Below are positions 1 to 12,366 of a stretch of 64,000 nucleotides of DNA, in pieces. The notes under the pieces were generated by a model. That model did no database searches and had not been told where the DNA came from. It saw only the letters and a program-made list of their open reading frames with translations. Positions within the stretch are counted from its first letter, which is position 1. Each line of letters starts with the position of its first letter. The stretch is from Chionoecetes opilio. Its lineage: Eukaryota > Arthropoda > Malacostraca > Decapoda > Majidae. The stretch is taken from contig JACEEZ010021744.1 of the NCBI GenBank assembly GCA_016584305.1, positions 240,828 to 304,827 of the forward strand. The letters run 5' to 3'. The position numbers and the translations under genes were made by a program.

Positions 1-441
1 ATAAACGGTGTAGCACAATGCATAATTGGAAATCATACCAGTATTGTTTCCTAAAAAAAGTACAAGTCTAATAATAAAATATTGAAAAATATATGATTTT
101 TTTTCGATAATTGATTTTTATAATAATTAATCTATAACAAAATGCTTCATATTATTTTTTATTTAGACAGTACACATTGGACGTATATTTAGTCGTCAAC
201 CGCACATCGATAGCTAGTATAGAAGTCCAGATACACGTGCAACAATGTACCCCACCAAATGGGCATTTTCGCGCTGGGTGGTTTCAAAGATGGCGTCCAT
301 CCGGGCACTAAGCTACCGTTCTCAGATGTCCATCATGCATTTTCTGATAACTGAGATATTGCCCTAATGGAAAATCATAATGAGAATTACTCCCCCCGCC
401 GGAGCATTCACTTCAAAATATGGCCGGTTGGCTCAAGGACT
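1..441 (+). repeat. Dispersed repeat, copy 1 (partner at 4551-4990)
   Basis: This stretch is nearly identical to 4551-4990 in the same orientation. The two copies stop matching at the same base, just after the shared word GGCTCAAGGACTA, so that point is probably the real right boundary of the repeat family. A short diverged third copy of its left part begins near 4127. No coding frame of note. The left edge is cut by the window start. Confidence 0.85.
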
Positions 442-599
442 ACTTCGTGTTGGTCAGAGCCACCCTCATGTCGTGGAGCAGCCTATCATGCAGGTGGTTC
501 CGGGCAATTGTTTTGATCTGGAACATGGTGGAGATCGAATGCCTTTTCACACAGATAGGTAGTTGGAAATGGAATGATCATCTCCAGCGCTGGCCTCGC

Positions 600-871
600 C
601 AATCCAGGGTACGCAGGGTACGAAAACCAAAACCTTTCTGCACCGCCGAGTGGCCTAAGAACACCCACATGCCCTGCCCATCAACTCTACCTTCGATTGC
701 GAGTGCATCGGAGGACCCAGGGGAGCGGCATGAGCCTCTACAGGCGTCACTATAAAAATCCTGCCCGCGCCACCACGGGCGAAGACCAACCATCACAGCC
801 ATCAAGTGAACCTCCAGAGCCTACCATCCGAGCCCTGGGTCACCACTGCCTACAGGCGCTATAGGCACAAA

Positions 872-907
<36 letters not shown>
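600..907 (+). mobile_element. 5'-truncated tRNA-derived SINE with poly(A) tail
   Basis: The body, from the CTGCACCG-CCGAGTGGCC region onward, matches the SINEs at 15583-16215, 55918-56245 and 63734-64000. It ends in about 41 A residues at 867-907. The tRNA-like head with A and B boxes seen in the other copies is missing, as expected for 5' truncation during LINE-driven insertion. The exact left edge is uncertain by 20-30 bases. Confidence 0.8.
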
Positions 908-911
<4 letters not shown>

Positions 912-949
912 CCAACTGATCACATCAGAAGCAAGACAATGGTAATATA

Positions 950-2475
950 CGTTATTTCTTCTGACAATCCTGGTTCACCTGCAGATCGTTAAGCTCCTCC
1001 TTCAGGTTGTCAACATCACTCATGTCTGCCAGGAAGGGCTACTGAATCCATTCTGGATATGTATGATCCTTGGGAAAGTACTTTGTCATGGTGGTTTCAA
1101 GGTGCGAGAGGTAAGCAACACTATTTTCTACAAGCATGGGACTGACTGTCTTATTCCCCAATTCCTCGTCTAGGATAGGAAAGCTTCCCACATTTCCTCC
1201 CTAGATTCGACGATTCCAGAGTGATAGCTTCTTCTTGAAGGTTTCTACTTCTCTGCACAAACAAGATTGTTAGCAAACATGCCTTGCTTGGACAAGTTGA
1301 GTTCATTCAAATGGCTGAAAATGTCTGCCAGATAGGAGAGAGAGAGGATGAACATTTCGTCCTTCAAATTATCAGCAAACTTATTCCGATACTCTCGGAG
1401 GCATATTGCAATCTCATTTTTGAGCTCTGCAATACAGCTCAGGATTTTTCCACGTGAGAGCCACCGCACTTCTGTGTGGAAGAGAAGGACTTGATGTTCA
1501 CTTCCAATCTCCCCACAAAGTATCTTGAACAGTCTGTGGTTTAAAGGACGACCCAGGATGAAATTCACAACTTGAACATAGCACAGACAAAACTTCTTTG
1601 AGGTGAGACGGCAACGTCTTTGCAGCCAAAGCATGGCAATTGAGAACACAGTGCTTCATGATGATAACTGGTACCCTCCATGTGATTAATATTAATATTA
1701 ACTACCAAACCAGTAAAGCCTGACCTATTCCCTATTATGGCTGGGGCACCATCTGTGCAGACCGACCCTACCTTCTCCCACTTGATCTGATGGTTCTCCA
1801 AGAACTCGTCCAAGAGTCAAAATCCATCCGCTGCCTTTGTCGTCGTTTGCAATGCCGCGCATAAGAGGAATTCATCTTTAATTTCACCATCCTTGATGTA
1901 CCGGTTATACAAAATCAGTTGACTCATGTTGGAAACATCAGTTGATTCATCCAACTGGAGACTGATGCGGATGGGAATGTTCATAATCTCCTGAACAATC
2001 TGGTCCTAGATGTCGCATATCTGCAACTTTCCCTGAGATGATGTCGTTGAACAGAGGCACTTGTTTCATCTTCTTGGCTGCCTCTGTTCCAAGAACCAGT
2101 TCTACCATCCGAATGGTGCATGGCTTAACCAGGTTTTCCGAAGCCGAATGCAAAGCCTTCTCCCTGACGCACTGGTGTGCCACCTCATAGGAAGCTTGTA
2201 GAAGGGATTTCTGCACTGGTTTGAATCCAAGTCGGGGTAGTGTGCCTTTCTGGTCATATCTAGGCCTCTTAGCCTGCAGGGCCTCGATAGTCTGTTCTTG
2301 TTCTGCAGCTGGATGCTTCACCTGGTGTTCTTGGAGTCTAGCAGGCTTCAAATTTGAGTTGCAAATAATTAAATGGCCGGTCATACATAGTGTGGTCTGG
2401 TCCTCCACGATCATCCAGGAGTGCAGTGAAGCCATACGTGACATATTCGTCACTCCATTTGCGTGTCTTTGGCAT
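950..2475 (-). pseudogene. hAT transposase relic (ZBED5/SCAND3-like)
   Basis: Read on the minus strand from about 2475, an MPKTRKWSDEYV start is followed, in a shifted frame, by a BED-finger-like piece (C-x-SNLKPARLQEH-x3-HP). Next come a long helical segment (LLQASYEVAH), the hAT catalytic-core motif QLDESTDVSNMSQLILY near 1930, CTDGAPAI near 1750, HTEVRWLSRGK near 1450, and a C-terminal part rich in leucine and aromatic residues (YLSHLETTMTKYFP) ending at a stop near 950. The pieces lie in more than one frame and contain several in-frame stops, for example after DGF near 1815 and twice between 1200 and 1050. The family normally makes one protein of about 600-700 residues that cuts and pastes hAT DNA or, in vertebrates, has been domesticated as ZBED5-like proteins. 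This copy cannot encode one. No clear hAT ends or 8-bp duplications were found around it. Confidence 0.8.
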
Positions 2476-2812
2476 TACAGAATCACACAAGCCTATGGAC
2501 AAAGAAGCTGTTAGCAAAAATGTACCAATCTAAATTAGAAATTTGCCTTCAAAATTTAATTGATTGGTGTTTTACCAAAGGTAATGTTCCTCCCCCAAAA
2601 AAACTTCATAAAATTGGAGCAACTACATTATGAGTGATGTTGACAAAGAAACAAACAAACAGACACAGACGAACACATAGTATTATTCCATCTTCACCAC
2701 CTTCGTGAGTGAGTTGGAGCGAATGAGGAAGAGTACATCTTCCAATGGTCTTACCAGTATTACTGGAACTTGAAGTTAAGGCGAAACACACCAACAACAG
2801 AATGAGTTCCAA
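2476..2812. other. Unassigned spacer between hAT relic and LINE fragment
   Basis: No convincing gene. It may hold 5' flanking sequence of the hAT relic. The short minus-strand open frame at 2606-2818 is a hydrophobic-looking peptide with no recognisable family and is probably chance. Confidence 0.5.
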
Positions 2813-3303
2813 ACACAACAGGAACTAAGTGATTCACGGAGAGATGCCACTGAGCGCCTAACTTCTGATCTTTCTATAATTTCTGATTGGGGCAAAGCAA
2901 ACCTTGTTTTGTTCAATGCCTCAATTTATTCACCCACCCACCCAATTTATTCACCTATCTTATCTGCTCGACAAAACCTACCAGATAACTATACCCTCTT
3001 CTTCAATGACACTCAACTATCTCCTTCTTCAGCAATGAACATTATTGGACTATCCTTTACTAAAAATCTGAACTGGATATCTCACATCTCATCTCTTGCT
3101 AAAACAGCTTCCAAGAAGTTAGGTGTCCTGTGGCGTCTGCGTCCTTTTTTTCTCCCTCCCAGTTGCTTGCTCTCTACAAGGGCCTTATCCGCCCATGTAT
3201 GGAGTATGTCTCACATCAGAGTCACATGTTTGGGGAGGATCCACTGATACAGCTCTCCTAAACATTGTTGAGTCAAAAGCTTTTCGTCTCATTTCAACTC
3301 AGC
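2813..3303 (+). mobile_element. Internal fragment of a jockey-group LINE reverse transcriptase gene
   Basis: About 490 bp match 38472-38945, part of a longer copy of the same LINE. The translation, across small frameshifts, gives DWGKANLVLFNAS, LSFTKNLNWISHISS, a lysine-rich stretch and a Y-SHVWGGS-like region, which is the part just downstream of the catalytic domain in jockey-group LINEs. The fragment begins at the word CAACAGGAACTAAGTG and stops abruptly near 3303, where it abuts the CXC-domain gene fragment. An open frame runs across that junction, so a predicted protein here would be a chimera. Confidence 0.8.
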
Positions 3304-4050
3304 AGAACCATCGATAGTCAGCGCTTCATCAGACGAGGAACAAAGGTTCGAGTCAGAATGATTGACGTTGGAAAGTTGGCTGCGGTATTGGGGTCTGGAG
3401 TTTGCAGTGCATTGCCAGGGCTTCATGCATGGAGCGGGTGTGACACTGTTAGTGCTCTGGCTAGCCAAGGAAAGATAAAGGCTTTGAAGCTTGTGCAAGC
3501 GAATGATCTGTATCTTCAAGCATTCACAGATCTGGGATCTTCGTGGAATGTACCAACAGACGTCTTCAATAGCATTCAGGCCTTCACGTGTCAGCTGTAC
3601 GCCAGGAACACGAAGATCGTCGGTGCTAATTCACTCCGTTATCACATGTTCTGTGCAAAGAAGGGCCAGATCGAATCTGGACAATTGCCGCCTTGTGAAG
3701 ACTCCTTGATGCAGCATACGCTTAGGGCCAACTATCAGGCGGCTATCTGGCGACGCAGCCTTGAAAACCTGCCAGACGTCCCAGCACCATCAGCAGGACA
3801 TGGCTGGGAACTCGATGATGGCGGTTCGCTCAAAATCCGATGGATGGCGGGTCTACCAGCTCCAGATGTCGTCTTGAATCTCATCTCATGCACATGCAGA
3901 AGGACGTGTCGACCGTCAGATTGCTCCTGCATACTGAATGGGTTGAAGTGCACTGTTGTGTGTAAGCTGCAGGGATGCTCCAACATGGTGCAGGATGATG
4001 CTATCGTGGCTCAGGATGCCAATGACTCTGATGGCGACTCTGATGATTAA
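3304..4050 (+). CDS. C-terminal part of an uncharacterised CXC-motif protein (5' missing)
   Basis: An open frame of about 248 residues ends at TAA 4048-4050. It contains a conserved block around LPGLHAWSGCDTVSALASQGK (near residues 30-50 of this part), then FTCQLYARN, LRYHMFCAKKG, LPPCEDSLMQH and RANYQAAIWRRSLE. A cysteine cluster follows (SCTCRRTCRPSDCSCILNG, then CTVVC and C), spaced like half of a Tesmin/TSO1 CXC domain, which binds DNA through zinc. The tail is acidic (DANDSDGDSDD). From memory, the H-A-x-x-GCD-(T/S)-x-S block with the LPPC and CXC segments recurs in uncharacterised invertebrate proteins, often in repetitive DNA; I cannot name the family. The N-terminal half has been lost and a LINE fragment is fused in frame upstream, so there is no legitimate start codon. 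It is flanked by repeats (1-441 and 4121-4990), suggesting it belongs to a mobile or multicopy unit. Confidence 0.6.
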   Translation, partial: RTIDSQRFIRRGTKVRVRMIDVGKLAAVLGSGVCSALPGLHAWSGCDTVSALASQGKIKALKLVQANDLYLQAFTDLGSSWNVPTDVFNSIQAFTCQLYARNTKIVGANSLRYHMFCAKKGQIESGQLPPCEDSLMQHTLRANYQAAIWRRSLENLPDVPAPSAGHGWELDDGGSLKIRWMAGLPAPDVVLNLISCTCRRTCRPSDCSCILNGLKCTVVCKLQGCSNMVQDDAIVAQDANDSDGDSDD

Positions 4051-4990
4051 CTTTGTGTGCACTGTATATTGTATAGCATATGTTGTTCTCTATTATAATG
4101 CAGGCCAAATTGCCTGAAAATCTTTATAGACAGATAAACGGTTTAGCAAAATGTATAATTTGGAAGATCATACCGGTGTTATTTGACTAAAACATGACAT
4201 GTTCAATGATACCTCCGCTTGCTTATTAGGAATATACATCGTATGGTGTTAAAATCAGCTCCATACGTCTTTCCAAACTCTAGTAATGAATAATTAATAT
4301 AATTGGCGGCCATTTTGAAATCCAAGATGGCCACCAAAGTGCAGATTTCCTATGTGACAATTTCCGCCTGCTTATTAGATATCGTATGGTGTTAAAATCC
4401 TCTCCGTACGACATTCCTAACTTGCGTTATCGTCAGAATAGATAATGCCAGCGGCGGCCTAAGTCATTTTATGCCTCTTTACATATATTTGTTGTAAACT
4501 CGTGGTGGATGATATGTTGTACTTGTTGAGTTATTTTTATAGACAGATAAACGGTGTAGCAAAATGCATAATTTGGAAAATCATACCAGTGTTGTTTCAC
4601 TAAAAAAAGTACAAGTCTAATAATAAAATATTGAAAAATATATGATTTTTTTTCGATAATTGATTTTTATAATAATTAATCTATAACAAAATGCTTCATA
4701 TTATTTTTTATTTAGACGGTACACATTGGACGTATATTTAGTCGTCAACCGCACATCGATAGCTAGTATAGAAGTCCAGATACACGTGCAACAATGTACC
4801 CCACCAAATGGGCATTTTCGAGCTGGGTGGTTTCAAAGATGGCGTCCATCCGGGCACTAAGCTACCGTTCTCAGATGTCCATCATGCATTTTCTGATACC
4901 TGAGATATTGCCCTAATGGAAAATCATAATGAGAATTACTCCCCCCGCCGGAGCATTCACTTCAAAATATGGCCGGTTGGCTCAAGGACT
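4051..4990 (+). repeat. Repeat block: diverged unit (4121-4533) plus copy 2 of the 441-bp repeat (4551-4990)
   Basis: The phrase TATAGACAGATAAACGGT occurs at the start of each unit (about 4125 and 4538). Within the first unit a 50-bp piece containing CGTATGGTGTTAAAAT is itself repeated (near 4220 and near 4380). The second unit is nearly identical to 1-441. The block directly follows the CXC-protein stop codon, so it may be the 3' region of that unit. Confidence 0.75.
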
Positions 4991-5546
4991 AAATAGAGTC
5001 ACAGTCAGTCTCACGTAAGGGCGCCGCCCTTGGAGCCGTGACCCCACCCCACAGTCGCCGCCACTGAGCCTGAAGGCCACGCCGTGCCCAACACAGGGCC
5101 ACTCTCGTCCCCCTTCCAAACAGAAGAGGGAGACGCGCCTTTTTCAGGGCGGGTAATGTGAGGCACAGCTGTCACGGTAATCCTTCAGGGCGGGTAATCC
5201 TCATGTCCACCCGCCTTAGCTGTTTTTCTGCTACTGTCTCCTGCTCCGCCAGGCCATCGCCACGTCGGTTTCCCCCCATTCTCTGGGCCAATGGGAGGAA
5301 AGGACGTGGCGACCCGAACCGTGGGTCGAACCAAGATAAAGAGACAGAAGGTAACGTCACCTCCCCGGGGCGTCGAGGCAAAATCAGTCCTTTGTGCGCA
5401 TGACGTCAATGGGTATCGCGCCAACGGCGCCACCGTTCAAATATTTTATGGCCTCACTCAGGCCTCACCGCCGACCCGACACCTGACACGCCTGACACCT
5501 CCCACCTAGAGTACCTTAATATATAGAGTAGCGACAACTCGATTTG
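4991..5546. other. GC-rich spacer, no gene recognised
   Basis: Short overlapping open frames at 5158-5509 on both strands have no recognisable domain. Part of this spacer, 5324-5366 (AAGATAAAGAGACAGAAG), reappears inverted at 7278-7322, so it forms an outer arm around the large palindrome and the (GA)n tract. Confidence 0.5.
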
Positions 5547-6667
<1,121 letters not shown>

Positions 6668-6795
6668 GTAGCGTTTAACATAGGGCCTATGAATGGCGTT
6701 ACCCTCTTTATAGAGATACCCTACTCCCACCATATCTCTCTCTCTCTCATCCCGTAAGCCACCCATATTCTTTACCTTGATCAGTATTGTGTACT

Positions 6796-6797
<2 letters not shown>

Positions 6798-6832
<35 letters not shown>

Positions 6833-6843
6833 AGAGGAGAGAG

Positions 6844-6901
<58 letters not shown>

Positions 6902-6915
6902 GGAGAGGGAGAGAG

Positions 6916-6994
<79 letters not shown>
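6798..6994. repeat. (GA)n microsatellite
   Basis: About 200 bases of GA with occasional GGA interruptions. The long arginine/glutamate or serine/leucine open frames here are artefacts of the repeat. It is followed at 7000-7137 by a piece ending in TTCTTATG octamers, like the tails of the CR1-type LINE. Confidence 0.95.
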
Positions 6995-6999
<5 letters not shown>

Positions 7000-7137
7000 G
7001 CTAGCACACAAGCTGGGGACGAGACCCTTTGCTTGTGCCGCTGTTGCCGCTTAGCGACACACTTAGCTAACACAAGCAAAGTTCATTTCCCACCTGACAT
7101 GCAAGGCCATGCCTTATTTTCTTATGTTCTTATGTTC

Positions 7138-7497
7138 ATTTCTCCTCCCTTCCCTTACCTTCTCCTCCTCCTACCCCTTCCCCTACCTCCTCCTCCTCCT
7201 CCATCTTCTCTTTCACTCTCACCCTCCTCCTCACCCGCATAATTCTTATTGACGTCACTTCCCCCAGCGCGGCAAAAGGGAGGTGACGTTACCTTCTGTC
7301 TCTTTATCTTGGGTCGAACCCCCGCCAGCGAGATCTCAGAGGTAGAGACGAAGGACCCTTGCCTTGTTCGCTAGTAGCAGCGAACAAGGCCCTTCGTAAC
7401 AATATCTTATAAAAATCAGTAATGGATACTTTTTTGATACTTTTTTTCTGTCATGTAGTACTTTTTTACGGTTTGAGCGTTGGTAATGGTACGTTTT
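7138..7497. other. Pyrimidine-rich spacer with the outer inverted arm
   Basis: CT-rich tract at 7140-7240, then 7278-7322, which is the inverted partner of 5324-5366. No gene seen. Confidence 0.6.
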
Positions 7498-9027
7498 TAG
7501 AACATAAGAACATAAGAAAATAAGGAAGCTACAAGAGGCCGCGAGGCCTACACGTGGTAGTTCCTGTCACCTAACACTACCTACATCCACCTTTCATCCC
7601 CATCCATGAACCTATCCAGCTCCCCTTTAAAGCTCCCTAATGACTCCGCACTAACTACCTGTCTACTGAGACCATTCCACTCATTCACCACCCTATTTGT
7701 GAACCAATTTTTCCCTATTTCCTTTCTAAATCTACGCTTTTCCAGCTTGAATCCGTTACTTCTTGTTCTACCCTGGTTAAAAGCCGTAAGAACTTTTCCT
7801 ACCTCTCCTTTATTAAATCCCTTTATCCACTTAAAAACTTCTATCAGATCGCCCCTTACTCTGCGTCTCTCGAGTGAGTGTAATTTTAATAACTTCAATC
7901 TCCTCTCATAACTAAAGTTACGCATCCCTTGTATCATTTTGGTCATCCTTCTCTGCACTTTTTCTAACAACACTATATCCATCCTGTAATATGGAGACCA
8001 AAACTGAACTGCATAGTCTAGGTGAGGCCTGACTAGAGCCAGATAAAGCTTTAGAATAACTTCCGCACTTCTACTTTTAACACTTCTGGTAATGAATCCT
8101 AATACTCTATTAGCTCTATTTCTGGCCTCAATACATTGTTTCCTAGGTCGGAGGTCTGGGCTCACCCTCACTCCAAGATCTTTTTCACCTTCTGATCTTT
8201 TCAGCGATACATTGCTTATGGTGTATCTATTACCAGGGTTTTTTCTACCAACATTCATAACGCTACATTTATCAATATTAAATTCCATCTGCCATCTGAC
8301 TGTCCACTCGTTAAGTTTATCTAAGTCTCCCTGCAATATGTTTACGTCAGACTGTGATCCAATACTCCTAACTAACTTAGTATCATCAGCAAACTTGCTG
8401 ATATCACTGCAAATCCCACTATCCAAGTCGTTGATGTAAATCAAAAATAGTAATGGGCCCAAAACAGACCCTTGTGGAACTCCACTTGTCACCAGTCCCC
8501 ATTCAGATTTGGAACCATTAATTGTAACCCTTTGTTGCCTATTACGTAGCCAAGCTCTGATCCAATGAAGAACCTTCCCATCTATACCATGAGCCCTAAC
8601 CTTATTTAAGAGTCGCTCGTGTGGTACTTTGTCAAATGCCTTACTAAAGTCCAGATATATTATATCATAATCCTTATCATTATCTGCCGTCTCATAAATT
8701 TTCCTATAAAAACTCAATAAATTGGTGAGACATGACCTACCCTTGGTGAATCCATGTTGTGAATCATTGATCAAACTATGTTTATCTAAGTGCTCTCTAA
8801 TGTTTTTTGCAATAATAGATTCCAATAATTTACCCACCACTGATGTTAGACTTACGGGTCGATAATTTGACTTTAGTCCTCTGTCTCCCTTCTTAAATAT
8901 GGGAACAACATTTCCTTTCCTCCACAATAATGGCACATCGCCTATCTCAACCGATTTCCTAAAAATGTGCACTAACGACTCACTAACAACCTCCTTGCAT
9001 TCCTTTTTTGTTTTTCCCACTGCGAAC
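7498..9027 (-). mobile_element. CR1-type LINE, 5'-truncated, with open reverse transcriptase frame
   Basis: The coding part (minus, stop at 7581) is open for about 480 residues. It contains the reverse-transcriptase blocks in order: IFKKGDRGLKSNYRPVSLTS, HGFTKGRSC, YLDFSKAFDKVPH, GVPQGSVLGPLLF, the active-site FADDTKL, and then thumb and C-terminal parts (HLDYAVQFWSP). The catalytic aspartates (LDFSKAF and FADD) are present. The chicken CR1 family is the closest I recall by wording, and the element ends at 7498 in short octamer repeats (TTCTTATG read on the minus strand), also a CR1 trait. The endonuclease and 5' part are missing: the copy breaks near 9027, where it abuts another LINE. The first about 25 residues of the longest frame (from 9104) come from that neighbour. 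It copies its own RNA into nicked chromosomal DNA in the nucleus; this copy is too short to do so alone. Confidence 0.9.
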
Positions 9028-10200
9028 ACTGCACTCATGGCACACCTGCACCGCCTGCACCTCACGCCCGACCCGCACTGATCCCTGACCTTCCTCCCAA
9101 ACACTCAGCTGGCATCGTGGCTGCAACACTCTTCAGAGAACTGGACCTGTCCCTCTACCACCATCACCTCAAGGTCTACACTGACGGCTCCCACTCCCCC
9201 ACCCTTCCTTCTACTGGCGCTGCCATCTACGATCCCCGCTCTAACCTCTGTAAGACATGGAGGCTGACGTCCTGACGGCGGAGCTTTTCGCCATCCGCCA
9301 GGCCCTGGCTTACCTCAACACCACCTACACCTGTACCAGGGCTGTGATCTACACGGACTCTCTCTCCTCCCTCCATCTCCTCTCCCGTCGCCCGGCATCC
9401 TCCACTGTCCTCGCACACACCCTTCAACGGCTACTCCTCTCCCTCACGTCAGGGGGCTGGAAGATCACCCTGCAGTGGGTGCCTTCCCACTGCAACATCC
9501 GGGGCAACGAGGTTGCTGATGCTGCCGCCAAGATAGCCCTCTCCGAGGTAAACATCACCCCCCTCCCGCTGCCGCTCTCCACCGCCAAGCGTCTAATCTC
9601 CAAAAAATCCCGCTCCGCCTGGGATAGGTCGCTCGGCGACGCCCTTCGTGCCACCTCCATGGGTCAATACCGCACAGACTCCTCTCCGCACCCATGGATA
9701 AGACAAACGTCCCGCGTCTTGGACGTCGCCCTCACCCACCTGAGGATCGGTCACACAACACTCACAGCACACCTGCATCGTCTGCAGCTCACGCCCGACC
9801 CGTACTGCCCCTTGTGCAGGAACGTCCCGGAGTCCATTGAGCACTTCCTGCTGCAGTGTCCTCGCTTCCACTCCCACCGACAACTTCTACGTGGTCAACT
9901 CATCGCCCTGAACGTCACCACCTTTGACCTGCCCACCCTGCTGGCCGCCGCCGCCGTCCACCCATCACAACGCCCCGCCGTCATCCGCCTCACCTGTGCC
10001 TTCCTGAGGAAGACTAATCAACTCTCGAGACTGTGATTACTTCACGGCTGTACACCAGGGCGAATATCGTCGACTTCGACATCACTGCCCTTCAACAACA
10101 ACAACAGGAAGACTAAGCAACTGTCACGACTGTGATTAATTCACGGCTGTACACCGGGGCGAATATCGTCGATTTCGACATCACTGCCCTTCAACAACAA
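9028..10200 (+). mobile_element. RNase H-bearing (I-group-like) LINE, 3' part, broken
   Basis: Bases 9028-9081 are a stray C-terminal piece (AHLHRLHLTPDPH). The main copy then reads YTDGSHSPTLPSTGAAIYD near 9180 in one frame. After a frameshift it reads from 9257 onward AELFAIRQALAYL, IYTDSLSSL, VPSHCNIRGNEVADAAAK and the zinc-knuckle-like CPLCRNVPESIEHFLLQCP, ending at a stop at 10036. These are the RNase H acidic residues (D in YTDGS, E in AELF, D in YTDS, D in EVADA) and the C-terminal Cys/His motif typical of I, R1 and LOA LINEs. The 3' region is duplicated (10020-10098 and 10110-10200), each half ending in CAACAACAA. The frameshift between the first and second RNase H strands makes this copy non-functional. 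Confidence 0.85.
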
Positions 10201-10565
10201 GTACGTGCCTTTATTCCTCCCATTGCTGCCTCACATCACGGTGACCATCGTTGTTAGAGCACCACCAGCAAGAGCAAGTACGCGTGTATCCTTGTGTATG
10301 AAAGCCACAGTAGGTACTAAAGCTACGTAGAGTCAGGGGATAATGAGTGAAATCAGGAGTGTTGACATCGTGCAGCGAGACATTCCCCTAGCCAGCCAGC
10401 CAGACATTATCCAACCAGCGTGTATCCCCAAGCCCTGACTGAGGGCCTGACATAGTTTTGTCGCTGATAGTCTTATTCCGGTTATAATGGACGAGAACTT
10501 CGCGGTCGTTTTCAGAGACACCGACTCATTTTTCCTGGCCTACAATAGGGGCTTTTTCTAATGGA
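10201..10565. other. Spacer with one end of an inverted-repeat family
   Basis: Mostly unassigned. At 10485-10540 the phrase TGGACGAGAAC-TCGCGGTCG-TTTTCAGAGACA matches the outer ends of the element at 27600-28665, so one terminal repeat of that family lies here without its partner. Confidence 0.55.
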
Positions 10566-10569
10566 GATA

Positions 10570-11620
10570 GTTTTATTGGTAAATTTTCAGATGAACACCG
10601 AACTCGCTTTGGAGGACGAAACAATTTTTTTCTGGTAAGTTTTGATGTTTTGATCTGTTTTTGAATCTGATAACCGTTTCCGTCGCAAATCACTTTATTT
10701 TTATTTTATTTGACATGCGACAGAAATAATTAAAAGAATAATACAAAACACGCCAAAATCTACCAGAAAAAAATAGTTTCGTCCTCATATATGTCAGTCA
10801 AGGTGAAAAAATTTCACCTTCTAACCTTACCTCAAAATGTAACCATTGAGTTATACTAATTTAACCTAACCCTAACCTGAACCACCTTAACCTAACCTAA
10901 CCTCAAACTGTGGTGAATTTCCTTGTCTTAGGTAACACCTGGCTTTGGCGGCACCTCTAAATATTCTGTTTTTCCCGGAAATAGCAGTCTTTCTCACAGC
11001 TCTGGCACTTCACAACCGTTGGCAGAACACAGTGCTTGCCAAGAAACGCAACTGAGTCCTGGTTATTATAGTTAAATTTCCAAATAACGTCAAAGTAGTT
11101 TATAGAACAACCTTCACAGGAGGACATCTTCTTAAGACTGTTCAATATTTCCGTCTCTCCTCTATCCTTCCGAAATGGAGCTCTTTGATTGGCTATTCTC
11201 ATAAGAGTCAATTTGATTGGTCCTGGCATTGCTTGCAACGCATGCGTAGAAACAATGCCCTTGTATTGTCTCCTCTCGCTGAATTATGAATATTTGAATT
11301 CATTGGTCCCGGTATTGTTTTGGCGCATGCGTAGAAGCAAAGCCTCGCGTTTCCCTCTCTCCTGAGGCCTGAGGCTGTGTCTCAGACTGTCTCTCCTCTC
11401 ACTAAAATGACCGACGATGGCCCGCGGCTGGCGCGTAGTTTTATTATTAAAAAAAATTAATATCCGGAACGAGAAATTTCCGACGGAAAAGCAATACACC
11501 AGTGTCTTGTATATGCAAATGGCACCTCCTATAACATGTAAGTATCCTTCGTGGTGAGTTCGGTGTTCATCTGGAGTAATAGCGTTTTATTTTCCAGAAA
11601 CCCATTTAAAAAAAAAAAAA
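10570..11620. mobile_element. Inverted-repeat element candidate, no intact gene
   Basis: CAGATGAACACCGAACTC at 10585 is inverted at 11553-11573. A second inverted pair (GAGGACGAAAC-ATTTTTTTCTGGTA) lies at 10609-10632 and 10770-10795. Inside are short CCTAAC runs (10860-10905) and a patch (11440-11575, ATTAATATC-GGAACGAG) that recurs at 19000-19120. No protein family was recognised in 10957-11238 or 11284-11499 (minus). No target duplication was identified, so the ends are provisional. Confidence 0.5.
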
Positions 11621-11711
11621 TCTCAAAATTTTATGCATGGTTAAGGTTAAGGTTAGGTATACTTAGTGGTTAAGGTTTGGTTAGGTTTCATTAAATCTTT
11701 TCAATCATCTT

Positions 11712-12190
11712 TTCTTTAAAGTAATCGTCCAGACCCATTTTTTCTTTGCATAATTATGTTGAATGTTCATTCAAAATACCTAATCCACAAAAAATAATTC
11801 ATTTCCACACCTTATTTCCCTAAAAACATGACTTTTGTAAAAAGCGCGGGAAAAACAACAGCCACATTCCAGCCTTGGCGCGAAACTTGCTGGCGACGTC
11901 ACAGCAGGAAGCCTCCCAGCCCCGCCCGACACAGACACACTCAGAGAAAAATACAGTACCCTTAGAATCCCGGGTGCTTCTGATATTTTTTTTGTGCGAC
12001 ACGGCACATACTTGCATCCTGCATGGGCACAGCAAGAAAGCTGTGCCCTTCCCAAGAGCTTAGCACCCATTCACAATCCACACGGCGACGATATATGTGT
12101 GCAGACGTGCCGAGCGGCGGGTAGTAGCGAGCCCTCTCATCTCGGTGGCCTCGCTACTACCCGCTACTACCCGCCGCCAGGGCATGTAGT
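11712..12190 (+). mobile_element. Partial hAT-type nonautonomous element (half of the 21372-22293 unit)
   Basis: From TTAAAGTAATCGTCCAGACCC to the GC-rich GGCGGGTAGTAGC region this is homologous, inverted, to 21860-22290. It ends with a short hairpin of TAGTAGCGAG and CTCGCTACTA around 12121-12175. It lacks the second arm seen at 21490-21840. The open frames at 11780-12070 and 11875-12257 are incidental. Confidence 0.7.
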
Positions 12191-12366
12191 ACGGTACAGT
12201 ACGGTAATATTTTTCGTAATTCGTACCTCAGATAAATACAGTACCGTAATTCCGTAACGTACCTGAATATTTGTATCGTACCGTACTGGTACGATTAATT
12301 TTTGTACCGTAATTTCGAACTTTTTCGTACCCTAAAATATATGACTTTCATAAACAAAATCAATAA
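12191..12366. other. Spacer rich in GTACGGTA words
   Basis: Variants of the word TACCGTA or TACGGTA recur at least ten times in 12185-12340, in both orientations. It may be a decayed repeat. No gene seen. Confidence 0.5.

Noticed and set aside
5158..5509. Small basic proteins in the GC-rich spacer
   Set aside because: Overlapping short frames on both strands without a recognisable domain or supporting signals.
6747..7242. Open frames of 75-151 codons, Arg/Glu- or Ser/Leu-rich
   Set aside because: They are translations of the (GA)n microsatellite and CT-rich flank, with no domain and open in several frames at once.
9257..10036. Host ribonuclease H gene
   Set aside because: The domain order, C-terminal Cys/His motif and CAA-type tail are those of a LINE, the first RNase H strand lies in another frame, and fragments recur through the window.
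10855..10905. CCTAA-rich runs as interstitial telomere (also 16590-16640, 28290-28340, 44470-44485)
   Set aside because: Only a few imperfect units each, too short and irregular to call telomeric; common scattered sequence in arthropod DNA.
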